A DNA stretch of 64,000 bases from Oryzobacter telluris (GTDB lineage: Bacteria; Actinomycetota; Actinomycetes; Actinomycetales; Dermatophilaceae). How positions within the stretch are numbered: position 1 is the stretch's first letter; every line of letters begins with the position of its first letter. Positions 17,936 to 27,015 of the stretch are shown piece by piece. Both the position numbers and the translations under genes were made by a program. The stretch covers positions 3,162,001 to 3,226,000 of the forward strand of contig NZ_CP170723.1 of the NCBI RefSeq assembly GCF_043099285.1, read 5' to 3'. The notes under the pieces were generated by a model. It had not been told where the DNA came from. It was given only the letters and a program-made list of their open reading frames with translations, and did no database searches.

Positions 17936-18497
17936 GCGCGAACGCCGCGCCCGCATCGACCAGCCGCGCGAGGGTGGTCGGCGCTGGACCATGCCCAGCG
18001 TGCTGACCGAGGAGACCTTCGGCGTCGTCTCGGAGAAGTTCGCGCGGTTCATGGGCACGCCGTACTTCCTCATCGCGATGACGGTCTTCGTCGTCGTGTG
18101 GCTCCTGTGGAACACCCTCGCGCCCGAGGGGCTGCGCTTCGACCCCTACGCGTTCATCTTCCTCACCCTGATGCTCAGCCTGCAAGCCTCCTACGCCGCG
18201 CCGCTCATCCTCCTGGCGCAGAACCGGCAGGCCGACCGCGACCGGGTGGCCCTGGAGCAGGACCGCTCCCGCGACGAGCGCAACCTCGCCGACACCGAGT
18301 TCCTCACCCGTGAGGTCGCCGCCCTGCGCATCGCGATGCGCGACACCGCGACGCGCGACTTCGTGCGCAGCGAGCTGCGCGACCTCCTCGACGAGCTCGA
18401 GGAGCGCGGCCTGGTCCTCGTGCGCCGCGAGGACCTCGCGGACCGCGACGAGGCGTCGGTCACGGCCGCGGACGGAAGCACCGACCGGCCGACCTAG
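17928..18497 (+). CDS. DUF1003 membrane protein
   Basis: A 189-residue membrane protein with two transmembrane helices (about 47-67 and 76-98) separated by a short loop, flanked by a charged N-terminus and a long cytoplasmic coiled-coil-like tail (QNRQADRDRVALEQDRS and after). This is the DUF1003 layout; its biochemical role is unknown. GTG 17928 overlaps the upstream CBS-protein stop by 8 bp, indicating translational coupling and probably a joint complex. Its TAG stop doubles as the first three bases of the -10 box of the mrp gene. Confidence 0.87.
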   Translation: MAERERRARIDQPREGGRRWTMPSVLTEETFGVVSEKFARFMGTPYFLIAMTVFVVVWLLWNTLAPEGLRFDPYAFIFLTLMLSLQASYAAPLILLAQNRQADRDRVALEQDRSRDERNLADTEFLTREVAALRIAMRDTATRDFVRSELRDLLDELEERGLVLVRREDLADRDEASVTAADGSTDRPT

Positions 18498-18500
18498 ACT
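18495..18500 (+). promoter_or_regulatory. -10 box for mrp, overlapping the upstream stop codon
   Basis: TAGACT ends 6 nt before the mrp ATG at 18507, and its TAG is also the stop codon of the DUF1003 gene. This gives mrp its own leaderless start despite the 9-bp gap. Confidence 0.55.
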
Positions 18501-18506
18501 GGGCCC

Positions 18507-19640
18507 ATGCCCCAGGTTGGTCCCGACGCACTGCACGCTGCCCTCGAGACGGTCATCGACCCCGAGATCCGCAAGCCCGTCACCGAGCTCGGCATGGTCG
18601 AGTCCGTGACGTGCGACGACGACGGCCACGTCGCCGTGACGATCCTGCTCACCGTGGCGGCCTGTCCGCTCAAGGACAAGCTCACGGGTGACACGACCGC
18701 CGCACTGTCGAAGGTCCCCGGCGTCACCGGCGTCACGGTGACCCTCGGCGTCATGAGCGACGACCAGCGCGGCGAGCTGAAGACCAAGCTGCGTGGCGGC
18801 GTCGCCGAGCGCGAGGTCCCCTTCGCCAAGCCCGGCTCGCTCACCCGCGTCTACGCCGTCGCCTCGGGCAAGGGTGGCGTCGGCAAGAGCTCGGTCACCG
18901 CCAACCTCGCGGCGTCGATGGCCCAGCAGGGTCTGCGCGTCGGGGTCGTCGACGCCGACATCTACGGCTTCTCGATCCCCCGCATGCTCGGCGTCGAGGG
19001 CCGTCCCACCCAGGTCGACGACATGATCCTGCCGCCGATCAGCCACGAGGTGAAGGTCATCTCCATCGGCATGTTCGTGCCCGGCAACCAGCCGGTCGTG
19101 TGGCGCGGACCGATGCTGCACCGCGCCCTCCAGCAGTTCCTCGCCGACGTCTTCTGGGGCGACCTCGACGTCCTCCTCCTCGACCTGCCCCCGGGGACCG
19201 GCGACATCGCCATCTCCACGGCGCAGCTCATCCCCACGGCCGAGATCCTCGTCGTCACCACCCCGCAGCAGGCCGCGGCCGAGGTCGCCGAGCGCGCCGG
19301 CGCCATCGCCCTCCAGACGCACCAGCGGGTCGCCGGCGTCATCGAGAACATGAGCTGGCTCGAGCTGCCCGACGGCACCCGCCAGGAGATCTTCGGCTCC
19401 GGCGGCGGCCAGGACGTCGCCGCGTCGCTGACCCGCGCCATCGGCTCCGAGGTCCCGCTGCTCGGCCAGATCCCGCTCGACACCCGGCTGCGGATCGGCG
19501 CCGACCAGGGCGTGCCCGTGGTGCTCGGCGAGCCCGACTCCCCCGCGGCCGTCGCGCTGCGCGGCATCGCCAAGGGGCTCGCGACGCGTTCGCGCGGCCT
19601 GGCGGGCCGCTCGCTCGGCCTCACCCCCGCCGGCCGCTAG
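18507..19640 (+). CDS. mrp: Mrp/NBP35-family iron-sulfur cluster carrier ATPase
   Basis: A 377-residue P-loop protein that assembles or transfers Fe-S clusters. It has an N-terminal MIP18/DUF59 domain (about 1-95, with DPEIRKPVTELGMV), then the deviant Walker A ASGKGGVGKSSVTANLA (about 119-135), switch motifs VDADIYGFSIPRMLG and LLLDLPPGTGD, and VIENMSWLE. The CxxC that carries clusters in many Mrp proteins is not evident after VIENMSWLELPDG, as in several actinobacterial members. It is convergent with tatB. Confidence 0.93.
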   Translation: MPQVGPDALHAALETVIDPEIRKPVTELGMVESVTCDDDGHVAVTILLTVAACPLKDKLTGDTTAALSKVPGVTGVTVTLGVMSDDQRGELKTKLRGGVAEREVPFAKPGSLTRVYAVASGKGGVGKSSVTANLAASMAQQGLRVGVVDADIYGFSIPRMLGVEGRPTQVDDMILPPISHEVKVISIGMFVPGNQPVVWRGPMLHRALQQFLADVFWGDLDVLLLDLPPGTGDIAISTAQLIPTAEILVVTTPQQAAAEVAERAGAIALQTHQRVAGVIENMSWLELPDGTRQEIFGSGGGQDVAASLTRAIGSEVPLLGQIPLDTRLRIGADQGVPVVLGEPDSPAAVALRGIAKGLATRSRGLAGRSLGLTPAGR

Positions 19641-19661
19641 GCGCGGCCTCGCGGATGCGGC

Positions 19662-20117
19662 CTAGGTCGCGTCGACGTCGTACGGCGTGGGACGCGACGG
19701 GTCCCAGTCGCGCACCGACGGCGTGGGCGCCAGGTGGGTGACCTCGGGGACGTCGTCGACCTCGGCCCCGTCGCCACCGGCGTCACCGGCCGAGCCGCCA
19801 CGGAACTTCGCGGCGTCGCGGACGCCGCCGATCTCGTCGCGGATGGGTGAGAAGGCCTCGTCGAGCGGCTCGACGAGCGCCTCGCGGACGATCCGGCGCG
19901 GGTCGTACTGCCGCGGGTCGTACTGGCGCCAGTTGATGTCCTCGTACTCCGGACCGAGCTGGTCCTTGAGCTGGCCCTTGGCGCCCTCGGCCATCACCCG
20001 CAGCTTGCGGATGCCCTGCGCGAGCTTGGCCGCGTACTCGGGGAGCTTGTCGGGACCGAGGACGAAGACCGCGATGAGCGCGAGGAGAACGATCTCCCAG
20101 CCGTTGACGCCGAACAC
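19662..20117 (-). CDS. tatB: Twin-arginine translocase subunit TatB
   Basis: A 151-residue protein with the TatB layout: an N-terminal transmembrane helix (about 5-22), the hinge Gly-Pro in FVLGPDKLPEYAAKL, an amphipathic helix, and a long acidic C-terminal tail. It receives folded twin-arginine precursors together with TatC, which is not in this window. A short in-frame duplication RQYDP-RQYDP is seen at about residues 64-73. It is the last gene of the sigE-rseA-htrA-tatB run, the same order as in mycobacteria. Confidence 0.92.
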   Translation of the reverse strand: MFGVNGWEIVLLALIAVFVLGPDKLPEYAAKLAQGIRKLRVMAEGAKGQLKDQLGPEYEDINWRQYDPRQYDPRRIVREALVEPLDEAFSPIRDEIGGVRDAAKFRGGSAGDAGGDGAEVDDVPEVTHLAPTPSVRDWDPSRPTPYDVDAT

Positions 20118-20141
20118 CGCGTCGACACCGTCCCTTACTCG

Positions 20142-21487
<1,346 letters not shown>

Positions 21488-21491
<4 letters not shown>

Positions 21492-22051
21492 GGGCTCGAT
21501 TGTGCCCGCTGCGTCCGGTCGGTCCGCACCGAGGTGGTCGCCCGGGTGGTGCGGACGTCGAACCTCGCGGTGACGACGGCCGCCGTGCTGGGGGCGGCGG
21601 CGGGGCGCGAGGCCGGGGTCGTCGTGGTCGCCAGCGCGGGCCGGGTGACCCCCGGCGCCCCCATCACGGTGAGGCTCCACGCGGCGGCGGCCGACACGCC
21701 AGCGGCGGCCGCGGCGACGACGGTGGCCCGCAGCGGGCTGCGGTGGCACGCGGGCGCCGACGGGGCCAGGAGGGCGAGCGGCTGCGGTCCGGCGACCGGC
21801 ACGGCGCGCGCCGGCGCCTCCGCGGCCATCGCGCTGCCGAGGGCGAGCAGGGTGGTCCGCAGGTCACCGGGCATCGACGGGGCCCCGGCGAGGGCGGTGC
21901 GGATGCGGCGCTCGGAGTCCACGGCGTGCCCGCACACCTGGCACGCGACCAGGTGGCGGTCCCAGTCCCACTGGCGCTCCGCAGGGAGGCGGCCGGCGAC
22001 GTACTCGCTCAGCTCCGCCCCGAGGCAGCGCACCCGTGGTGACAGGCTCAT
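21488..22051 (-). CDS. rseA: Zinc-finger anti-sigma factor (RseA-like)
   Basis: A 187-residue protein with an N-terminal ZAS zinc-binding anti-sigma domain, seen as HLVACQVC (His33, Cys37, Cys40). The middle is Ala/Pro-rich. A hydrophobic stretch at about 110-130 may be a membrane helix, although mycobacterial RseA is not clearly membrane-bound. It should hold the adjacent ECF sigma factor inactive and release it on oxidation or proteolysis. ATG 22051 overlaps the sigE stop (22048) by 4 bp, and its own stop overlaps htrA by 4 bp. Confidence 0.88.
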
Positions 22052-22665
22052 ACGGTTCCCGCGGCGGGACGGCGGACGATGCGCCCACGGGGCGCCTTGG
22101 CGGGGGTCGTGGAGGGCTGCGGTGCGCGGTGGGCCAGCGCGTCGCGCAGCTGGGCACGACCGCGGTGGATGCGCGAGCGCACGGTGCCGAGCTTGATCCC
22201 GAGGGTGGCCGCGACCTCCTCGTAGGACAGCCCCTCGATGTCGCACAGGACGACGGCGGCGCGGAAGTCGGGCGAGAGGGCGTCGAGCGCGCGCTGGACG
22301 TCGTCGTCGAAGTGGGCGTCGTGGTACGCCTGCTCGGGGCCCGGGCCGCGGCCGGGGATCCGCGCGGCGGACTCGTCGGACAGCGCGTCGAAGCGGATCC
22401 GCTGCTTGCGGCGCATCTTGTCGAGGAAGACGTTGGTCGTGATGCGGTGCAGCCAGCCCTCGAAGGTGCCGGGCTGGTAGGTGTGCAGCGAGCGGAAGAC
22501 CCGGACGAAGACGTCCTGGGTGAGGTCCTCGGCGTCGTGGACGTTTCCGGTGAGGCGGTAGGCCAGCCGGTACACCCGCGCGGAGTGCTGCTCGACGACC
22601 TCCTCCCACGTGGGCGGCACCCAGCCGGTGGCGTCACCGCGCACCGCGGTGTCCGTCGTCGTCAT
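22048..22665 (-). CDS. sigE: ECF RNA polymerase sigma factor SigE
   Basis: A 205-residue ECF sigma factor with region 2 (RVYRLAYRLTGNVHDAEDLTQDVFVRVF through GWLHRI) and region 4 with the helix-turn-helix LSYEEVAATLGIKLGTVRSRIHRGRAQL. In M. tuberculosis SigE is followed by rseA, htrA and tatB and preceded by a divergent methyltransferase gene; the same layout is present here. Start ATG 22665 has GTGAGGA upstream; no in-frame start codon lies close upstream. A GGGAAC-N17-CGTATC promoter upstream fits the ECF/SigE consensus, so the operon probably autoregulates. Confidence 0.93.
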   Translation of the reverse strand: MTTTDTAVRGDATGWVPPTWEEVVEQHSARVYRLAYRLTGNVHDAEDLTQDVFVRVFRSLHTYQPGTFEGWLHRITTNVFLDKMRRKQRIRFDALSDESAARIPGRGPGPEQAYHDAHFDDDVQRALDALSPDFRAAVVLCDIEGLSYEEVAATLGIKLGTVRSRIHRGRAQLRDALAHRAPQPSTTPAKAPRGRIVRRPAAGTV

Positions 22666-22691
22666 CGGTTCGTCCTCACCTGGCTGCTCAT
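22662..22691 (-). CDS. Possible nine-residue leader peptide ahead of sigE
   Basis: ATG 22691 opens the reading frame MSSQVRTNR, whose TGA stop overlaps the sigE start as ATGA. If transcription starts about 7 nt after the ECF -10, this mini-ORF would begin almost at the 5' end and feed ribosomes into sigE. It may be chance, since no family or conservation can be checked here. Confidence 0.2.
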   Translation of the reverse strand: MSSQVRTNR

Positions 22692-22700
22692 GTACCCATC

Positions 22701-22729
22701 GATACGCGTCGTGGCCGTGAATTGTTCCC
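22701..22729 (-). promoter_or_regulatory. Candidate autoregulated ECF sigma promoter of sigE
   Basis: On the minus strand GGGAAC (22729-22724) is followed after exactly 17 nt by CGTATC (22706-22701). This fits the ECF-type GGAAC/CGT consensus known for mycobacterial SigE. The predicted start lies about 29 nt before the sigE ATG. Confidence 0.5.
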
Positions 22730-22788
22730 GGTTTCCCTGAACGTCCGCTGGGAACGGTGTCGGCGCGGCCGGGCACGGCCTTCGCCCC

Positions 22789-22794
22789 TAGGGT
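22789..22794 (+). promoter_or_regulatory. -10 box of the leaderless methyltransferase gene
   Basis: TAGGGT ends 7 nt before ATG 22802. It belongs to the divergent region shared with sigE. Confidence 0.5.
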
Positions 22795-22801
22795 GTGGGG
22801 C

Positions 22802-23437
22802 ATGAGCACTCTCAAGCCGGCCAGCTGGTCCTACGCCGAGGAGTTCGTGCCCGAACCCGAGGTCGTCGAGGCCGCGCGGCGCCGTGGCCTCGAGCTCGGT
22901 GCGGCGTCCCCGGTGGGCACCGGAGCAGGTGCCGCGCTGCGTCTCCTCGCCGCCGCGGTTCAGGCCCGCCACGTCGTCGAGGTCGGCACGGGGGCCGGCA
23001 CGTCGGGGCTGTGGCTGCTCGCCGGGATGCCCGACGACGGCGTCCTCACCACCATCGACGTCGCCGCCGAGCACCAGCGCCTCGCCCGCCAGGCGTACGC
23101 CGAGGCGGGCTACCCGACCCAGCGCACGCGCGTCATCACCGGCGCGGCGGCCGAGGTCCTCCCCCGGATGACGGACGGCGCCTACGACCTCGTCCTCATC
23201 GACGCCGACAAGGACAGCTACCCCACCTACGTCGAGCACGGGGTGCGGCTGCTGCGCCCCGGCGGCGTCCTCGTCCTGGACAACATGCTCTGGCACGACC
23301 AGGTCGCCGACCCCGCCGCCCGCGACGCCACCACGACGACGCTGCGCGACCTCGGCAAGACGCTGCGCGACCACGACGGCCTGTTCGCCGCGCTGCTGCC
23401 GGTGAGCGACGGCCTCATCGCCGCCGTCAAGCGGTAG
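22802..23437 (+). CDS. Class I SAM-dependent O-methyltransferase
   Basis: A 211-residue O-methyltransferase of the caffeoyl-CoA/catechol type (methyltransferase family 3). Seen are the SAM-binding VVEVGTGAGTSGLWLL, the acidic TTIDVAAEHQ, and the metal-binding VLIDADKDSYPTYVEH followed by LDNMLWHDQVADP. The acceptor is unknown. It is divergent from sigE, exactly as Rv1220c is from sigE in M. tuberculosis, so regulation by a shared intergenic region is likely. Start ATG 22802 is set by the leaderless -10; an upstream GTG frame extension is not needed. Confidence 0.9.
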   Translation: MSTLKPASWSYAEEFVPEPEVVEAARRRGLELGAASPVGTGAGAALRLLAAAVQARHVVEVGTGAGTSGLWLLAGMPDDGVLTTIDVAAEHQRLARQAYAEAGYPTQRTRVITGAAAEVLPRMTDGAYDLVLIDADKDSYPTYVEHGVRLLRPGGVLVLDNMLWHDQVADPAARDATTTTLRDLGKTLRDHDGLFAALLPVSDGLIAAVKR

Positions 23438-23440
23438 CGC

Positions 23441-23797
23441 TCAGCTGACCGACGGGCCCGCGCCGCGGCGGAAGCCGGCCGGTCCCTCGGCGATGGCGAC
23501 GACCTCCCACTCCTCGATGGCCGTGGGGGCCGACCCGATGATCGTGCTGCCGGGCGCCTGGGCGGCGCCGGGCTCGAAGCCCTCGCGGAAGACCTTGCGC
23601 TCCTGCTCGCTGTCGAAGACGTAGGTCCCCTCGAACCACTCGCGGTCGCGCATCCGCCAGACCTTGAACGCCAGGCCGTCGAGGAACATGAAGCGGGCGA
23701 TCGAGGTCCCCACGACGTACTCGCGCAGCTGGTCGGCCGCGTCCTCCGGTGCCTGCTCCAGCGACCAGCGCACCGTCAGTCCGTAGCCAGCATTCAT
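23441..23797 (-). CDS. YdhR-like dimeric alpha/beta-barrel (monooxygenase-like) protein
   Basis: A 118-residue small soluble protein. The core LAFKVWRMRDREWFEGTYVFDSEQE resembles E. coli YdhR (FLWKVWTE...GGIYLFTDEKSA), a ferredoxin-like barrel of the ABM group with no established reaction. ATG 23797 shares one base with the TGA stop of the upstream aminopeptidase gene (TGATG), so the two are coupled. The last 15 residues extend beyond the YdhR fold and are Gly/Arg-rich. It lies tail-to-tail with the methyltransferase gene, 3 bp apart. Confidence 0.72.
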   Translation of the reverse strand: MNAGYGLTVRWSLEQAPEDAADQLREYVVGTSIARFMFLDGLAFKVWRMRDREWFEGTYVFDSEQERKVFREGFEPGAAQAPGSTIIGSAPTAIEEWEVVAIAEGPAGFRRGAGPSVS

Positions 23798-25311
23798 CAG
23801 CGCATTCCCTCCAGCCACCGCAGCAGCAGTCTCGTCCCGAACCCGGTCGCCCCCTTGGCGGAGATCCCGGCGTCGACGTCCGAGCGGCCCGTCCCGGCGA
23901 TGTCGAGGTGCGCCCAGCGGCGCGTGCCCACGAACTCGCGCAGGAACAGTGCCGCGATGACGGCGCCACCCCCCACACCGGTGGCGATGTGGTTGAGGTC
24001 GGCGACGTCGGAGTCGAGGGCTTGACGGTAGGTGTCGGACAACGGCATCGGCCACAGCGTCTCACCAGTCGAGGCCCCGGCGTCCACGAGCGCGTCGCGC
24101 AGGGCGTCGTCGGTGGCGAAGACCGGGGCGGCCACGCGGCCCAGGGCGATGCGCGCGGCGCCGGTCAGCGTGGCGACGTCGACGAGCCACGCGGGGTCGA
24201 GCTCGGCGTCGGCGTAGGCGAGGGCGTCGGCCATGACGATGCGACCCTCGGCGTCGGTGTTGCCGATCTCCACCGTGGTCCCGCCGAACTGGGTCACGAC
24301 GTCGCCGGGCCGGTAGGACGCGCCGCCGACGGCGTTCTCCGCGAGGGCGAGCAGGCCGGTGACGCGCACCGGCACCTCGAGCGAGCGGCAGGCCGCGAGC
24401 ACGGCCAGCACGATCGCCGCGCCGGACATGTCGGTCTTCATCCCGAGCATGCCGTCGGTCGGCTTGATCTGCAGCCCACCGGTGTCGAACGTGATGCCCT
24501 TGCCGACGAGGACGACCCGCGGGGTGCTCGCCGTGGCCCCGGGCGGCTCGTGGTCGAGGCGGACGAGGCGCGGCGGGGTGGCCGAGCCCCCGCCGACGGC
24601 GAGCAGGCCGCCGAAGCCGTCGCGGCGCAGCCGCCGCTCGTCCCACACGGTGACCTCGAGGCCCGTGGCGCGGCCGACCGCGCGGGCGCGGGCCGCCATC
24701 CAGGCCGGGTTCTTCGTGTTGGAGGGGGTGTGCGCGAGGCCGCGGGCGACGAGCTGGGCGCGCGCGCGGGTCACGGCGCGCGCGACGCCGTCGGCGTCCT
24801 GGGTACCGGTGACGACGGCCTCGACCGCGGCCTGCGCACCGGAGGTCGCGCCCTCCGTCGTCCAGCGGGGGGACGCCCACGATCCGAGGACCGCACCCTC
24901 GACGTAGGAGGCGAGCCCGGTGCCGACGGTGCCGCCCACGGCGTGGACGGCCCGGGCACTCCCCCGCGTCGCCCGCCCGACGGCGGCGCCGGCCGCGCGC
25001 CAGGCGTCGACGGAGCCGTCACCCGTGCCGACGAGGAGGACGCGGCGCACCGCGTGGGCACCCGGCGCGAGCGGGACCGTGGTCACGGTGCCGGCGGTGT
25101 CGCGGGGCTCGTGCGTCTCGAGGACCAGGGCGGCGTCGAGGCCGAGGGAGGTGAGGGCGGCGACCGCGGCGCAGCGGCCGTCGTCGCCGGGGGCCAGGGG
25201 CGCGACGAGGACGGCACCCTCCGACACGGTGGTCGCGAGCACGTCCTCGAGGCGGTCGGTGACCGACCAGGTGGAGGTGCGGGGGTCGAGGATCACGTCG
25301 TCGCGAGGCAC
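23797..25311 (-). CDS. pepA: Leucyl aminopeptidase (M17 family)
   Basis: A 504-residue cytosolic aminopeptidase. The C-terminal catalytic domain shows GKGITFDTGGLQIKP, MKTDMSGAA (metal ligands) and the signature NTDAEGRIVMADAL, which carries the catalytic arginine and metal-binding Asp/Glu. The N-terminal macro-like domain (about 1-170) is more variable. The enzyme releases N-terminal residues from peptides and completes peptide turnover started by the Opp system and secreted peptidases. The start is GTG 25311. The gene is followed directly by the YdhR-like gene. Confidence 0.92.
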   Translation of the reverse strand: MPRDDVILDPRTSTWSVTDRLEDVLATTVSEGAVLVAPLAPGDDGRCAAVAALTSLGLDAALVLETHEPRDTAGTVTTVPLAPGAHAVRRVLLVGTGDGSVDAWRAAGAAVGRATRGSARAVHAVGGTVGTGLASYVEGAVLGSWASPRWTTEGATSGAQAAVEAVVTGTQDADGVARAVTRARAQLVARGLAHTPSNTKNPAWMAARARAVGRATGLEVTVWDERRLRRDGFGGLLAVGGGSATPPRLVRLDHEPPGATASTPRVVLVGKGITFDTGGLQIKPTDGMLGMKTDMSGAAIVLAVLAACRSLEVPVRVTGLLALAENAVGGASYRPGDVVTQFGGTTVEIGNTDAEGRIVMADALAYADAELDPAWLVDVATLTGAARIALGRVAAPVFATDDALRDALVDAGASTGETLWPMPLSDTYRQALDSDVADLNHIATGVGGGAVIAALFLREFVGTRRWAHLDIAGTGRSDVDAGISAKGATGFGTRLLLRWLEGMR

Positions 25312-25336
25312 CCGGCGACCCTACCCGCGGACGCGA

Positions 25337-25368
25337 CGAGGCCCCCACCGCAACCGGTGGGGGCCTCG
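25337..25368 (-). terminator. Stem-loop terminator after the DUF3117 gene
   Basis: Arms 25337-25350 and 25355-25368 form a perfect 14-bp stem with a CAAC loop, 20 nt past the DUF3117 stop on the minus strand and 26 nt before the pepA start. Confidence 0.75.
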
Positions 25369-25388
25369 TGGTCATCAGCTCTGGGGAT

Positions 25389-25562
25389 CTACTTCAGGCC
25401 CTCGCAGTTGTCGATGGCCTGACCGAGCGCGCGCACCTCGTCGGGGGTCATCTCGACGACGAGCCGACCGCCACCCTCGAGGGGCATGCGGAGCACGATG
25501 CCGCGACCTTCCTTGGTGACCTCGAGCGGGCCGTCGCCCGTCCTCGGCTTCATTGCCGCCAT
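25389..25562 (-). CDS. DUF3117 small conserved actinobacterial protein
   Basis: A 57-residue protein beginning MAAMKPRTGDGPLEVTKEGR and ending DNCEGLK. It is a member of the highly conserved DUF3117 family; the M. tuberculosis homologue Rv1211 has been reported as calmodulin-like, but the role is uncertain. The start ATG 25562 has AAGGGA upstream; a second in-frame ATG lies three codons later. It has its own terminator and a leader of about 75-80 nt, so it seems monocistronic. Confidence 0.92.
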   Translation of the reverse strand: MAAMKPRTGDGPLEVTKEGRGIVLRMPLEGGGRLVVEMTPDEVRALGQAIDNCEGLK

Positions 25563-25641
25563 GGCTGAAATCCCTTCCTCGTCCCGGTCACGGGGGTCTG
25601 CACCGCGTGACTCCCGGCGCCGGACGCCGGAGTTGGGCTCC

Positions 25642-25647
25642 ATTATC
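25642..25647 (-). promoter_or_regulatory. Candidate -10 for the DUF3117 gene
   Basis: GATAAT on the minus strand is an unusually AT-rich hexamer in this region, about 80 nt before the start. The -35 is poor (TTCGTC at 17 nt). The 5' leader contains a small GC inverted repeat around 25610-25635. Confidence 0.35.
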
Positions 25648-25719
25648 CCGTAGCCGTGCGACAGGACGAAATCAGTACCCGCAGGTGGCGGTGCCCGAAC
25701 TGGGCTCCGGGCGTGCCGA

Positions 25720-27015
25720 TCACGGGGGGAAGGACCCCCACGGCGTGTAGACGAGGAGGGCGCAGGTCCACCACACCATCCCCCCCAGCAGGACGAGGAG
25801 GACGACGCCGACGCGCCGTCGCCAGTGCGGCACGACGCCCTGCCCGTTGGCGGTGCGCATGGCCACCGAGGCGAGCAGCGCGGCGAGCGGGACGTCGAGC
25901 AGGAGGAAGCGCCACATGCTCGTGATGGGACGCACCACGGCGAAGAGGTAGATGGGGTACGCGAGCGCCCAGGCGCGGGCCTCGATGGAGATCCAGCGGC
26001 CGTGGCGGCCGAGGACGAGCGCGATGTAGGTGCCGACGAGCGCGACGAGGACGACGACCCCGGCGAGGCCCTTGCCCTGCCAGGCCCACTCGAACCACAG
26101 GACGAACGGGCCCTTGTCCGGGCGCTGGCCCCACGCGGCCTGCACGTCGAAGAACGCCGTCGGCACGCCCGTGGCGATCCCGGCCACGACCGGCCAGGCG
26201 ATGGCGCTGACCCCCAGCATCCCGAGCATCGCGACGGCACTGGCCCGCTGCCCCGCCAGGGGCGCGACCCCCGCGGCGCGGTCCTCGCGCCACCGGACGA
26301 CGAGGTGGATGAGGACGGCGACGCCGAGCGCGGGGGCGACCCCGCGGGTGAAGCCGAGCGGCAGCGCGACGGCCGCCACCCAGAGGTACTGGCGTCGGAC
26401 GAGGAGGAGCAGGGCCGCCACGACGAGCACCACGGCGAGCGCCTCGGTGTACGGCTTCAGCATCACCGAGGTCGTCGGGTAGAAGCACCACAGGCAGGCC
26501 GCGACGAGGGCGAGCCGCTCGCGCTGCGGCTGGCGGTCGGCGTGGACCCCGGAGCGCAGCAGTGCCCAGATGAGCACGGCCGCGCCACCGGCCAGGACGA
26601 CGTTGAGCAACCCACCCGCGAGCGCGAACGGCATCCCCGTGAGCATCACGCCCTTCACGAGGTACGGGTATAGCGGGTAGAACGCCCACGCGCTGTAGGT
26701 GACCCGGCCGTTGTCGGCGTCGACCGGCAGCGGCACCGGGTAGCCGTCGCGGACGATCCGCTCGTACCAGACCCCGTCCCAGAGGCCGAACATGTCGCCG
26801 ACGTTGGGGGCGGCGTGGCCGACGCCCGCGGGGTTCTGGAACCAGGTGGCCGCGATCCAGATGGCGAGGAGCGACACCACGCGTGAGACGGCGTAGACCG
26901 CGAGCACGGTGAGGACGGGGTGCATGAGGGCGCGTGCGCCGATCGCGTGCCGGCCCGCGGAGGTGAGCGGGTTCAGCCGGACCGGGGTCGTCTGCTCGAC
27001 GTCAGCCAGCGCCAT
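25720..27015 (-). CDS. Multi-TM mannosyltransferase-like protein (PIG-V/GT-C type)
   Basis: A 431-residue integral membrane protein with about ten hydrophobic segments. The first luminal loop contains WDGVWYERIVRDGYP, the WD-x-x-(W/H)Y pattern of PIG-V-like GT-C mannosyltransferases, and TYSAWAFYPLYPYLV follows. It probably transfers sugar from a polyprenyl-phosphate donor to an envelope glycan or glycoprotein; the acceptor is unknown. ATG 27015 overlaps the end of the upstream DivIVA-glycosyltransferase gene by 14 bp, so the two are likely co-translated. Confidence 0.8.
   Translation of the reverse strand: MALADVEQTTPVRLNPLTSAGRHAIGARALMHPVLTVLAVYAVSRVVSLLAIWIAATWFQNPAGVGHAAPNVGDMFGLWDGVWYERIVRDGYPVPLPVDADNGRVTYSAWAFYPLYPYLVKGVMLTGMPFALAGGLLNVVLAGGAAVLIWALLRSGVHADRQPQRERLALVAACLWCFYPTTSVMLKPYTEALAVVLVVAALLLLVRRQYLWVAAVALPLGFTRGVAPALGVAVLIHLVVRWREDRAAGVAPLAGQRASAVAMLGMLGVSAIAWPVVAGIATGVPTAFFDVQAAWGQRPDKGPFVLWFEWAWQGKGLAGVVVLVALVGTYIALVLGRHGRWISIEARAWALAYPIYLFAVVRPITSMWRFLLLDVPLAALLASVAMRTANGQGVVPHWRRRVGVVLLVLLGGMVWWTCALLVYTPWGSFPP

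Noticed and set aside
16511..18115. A 534-codon frame opposite the MgtE_N-CBS gene
   Set aside because: Low-complexity acidic translation; the plus-strand frame carries MgtE_N and CBS motifs.
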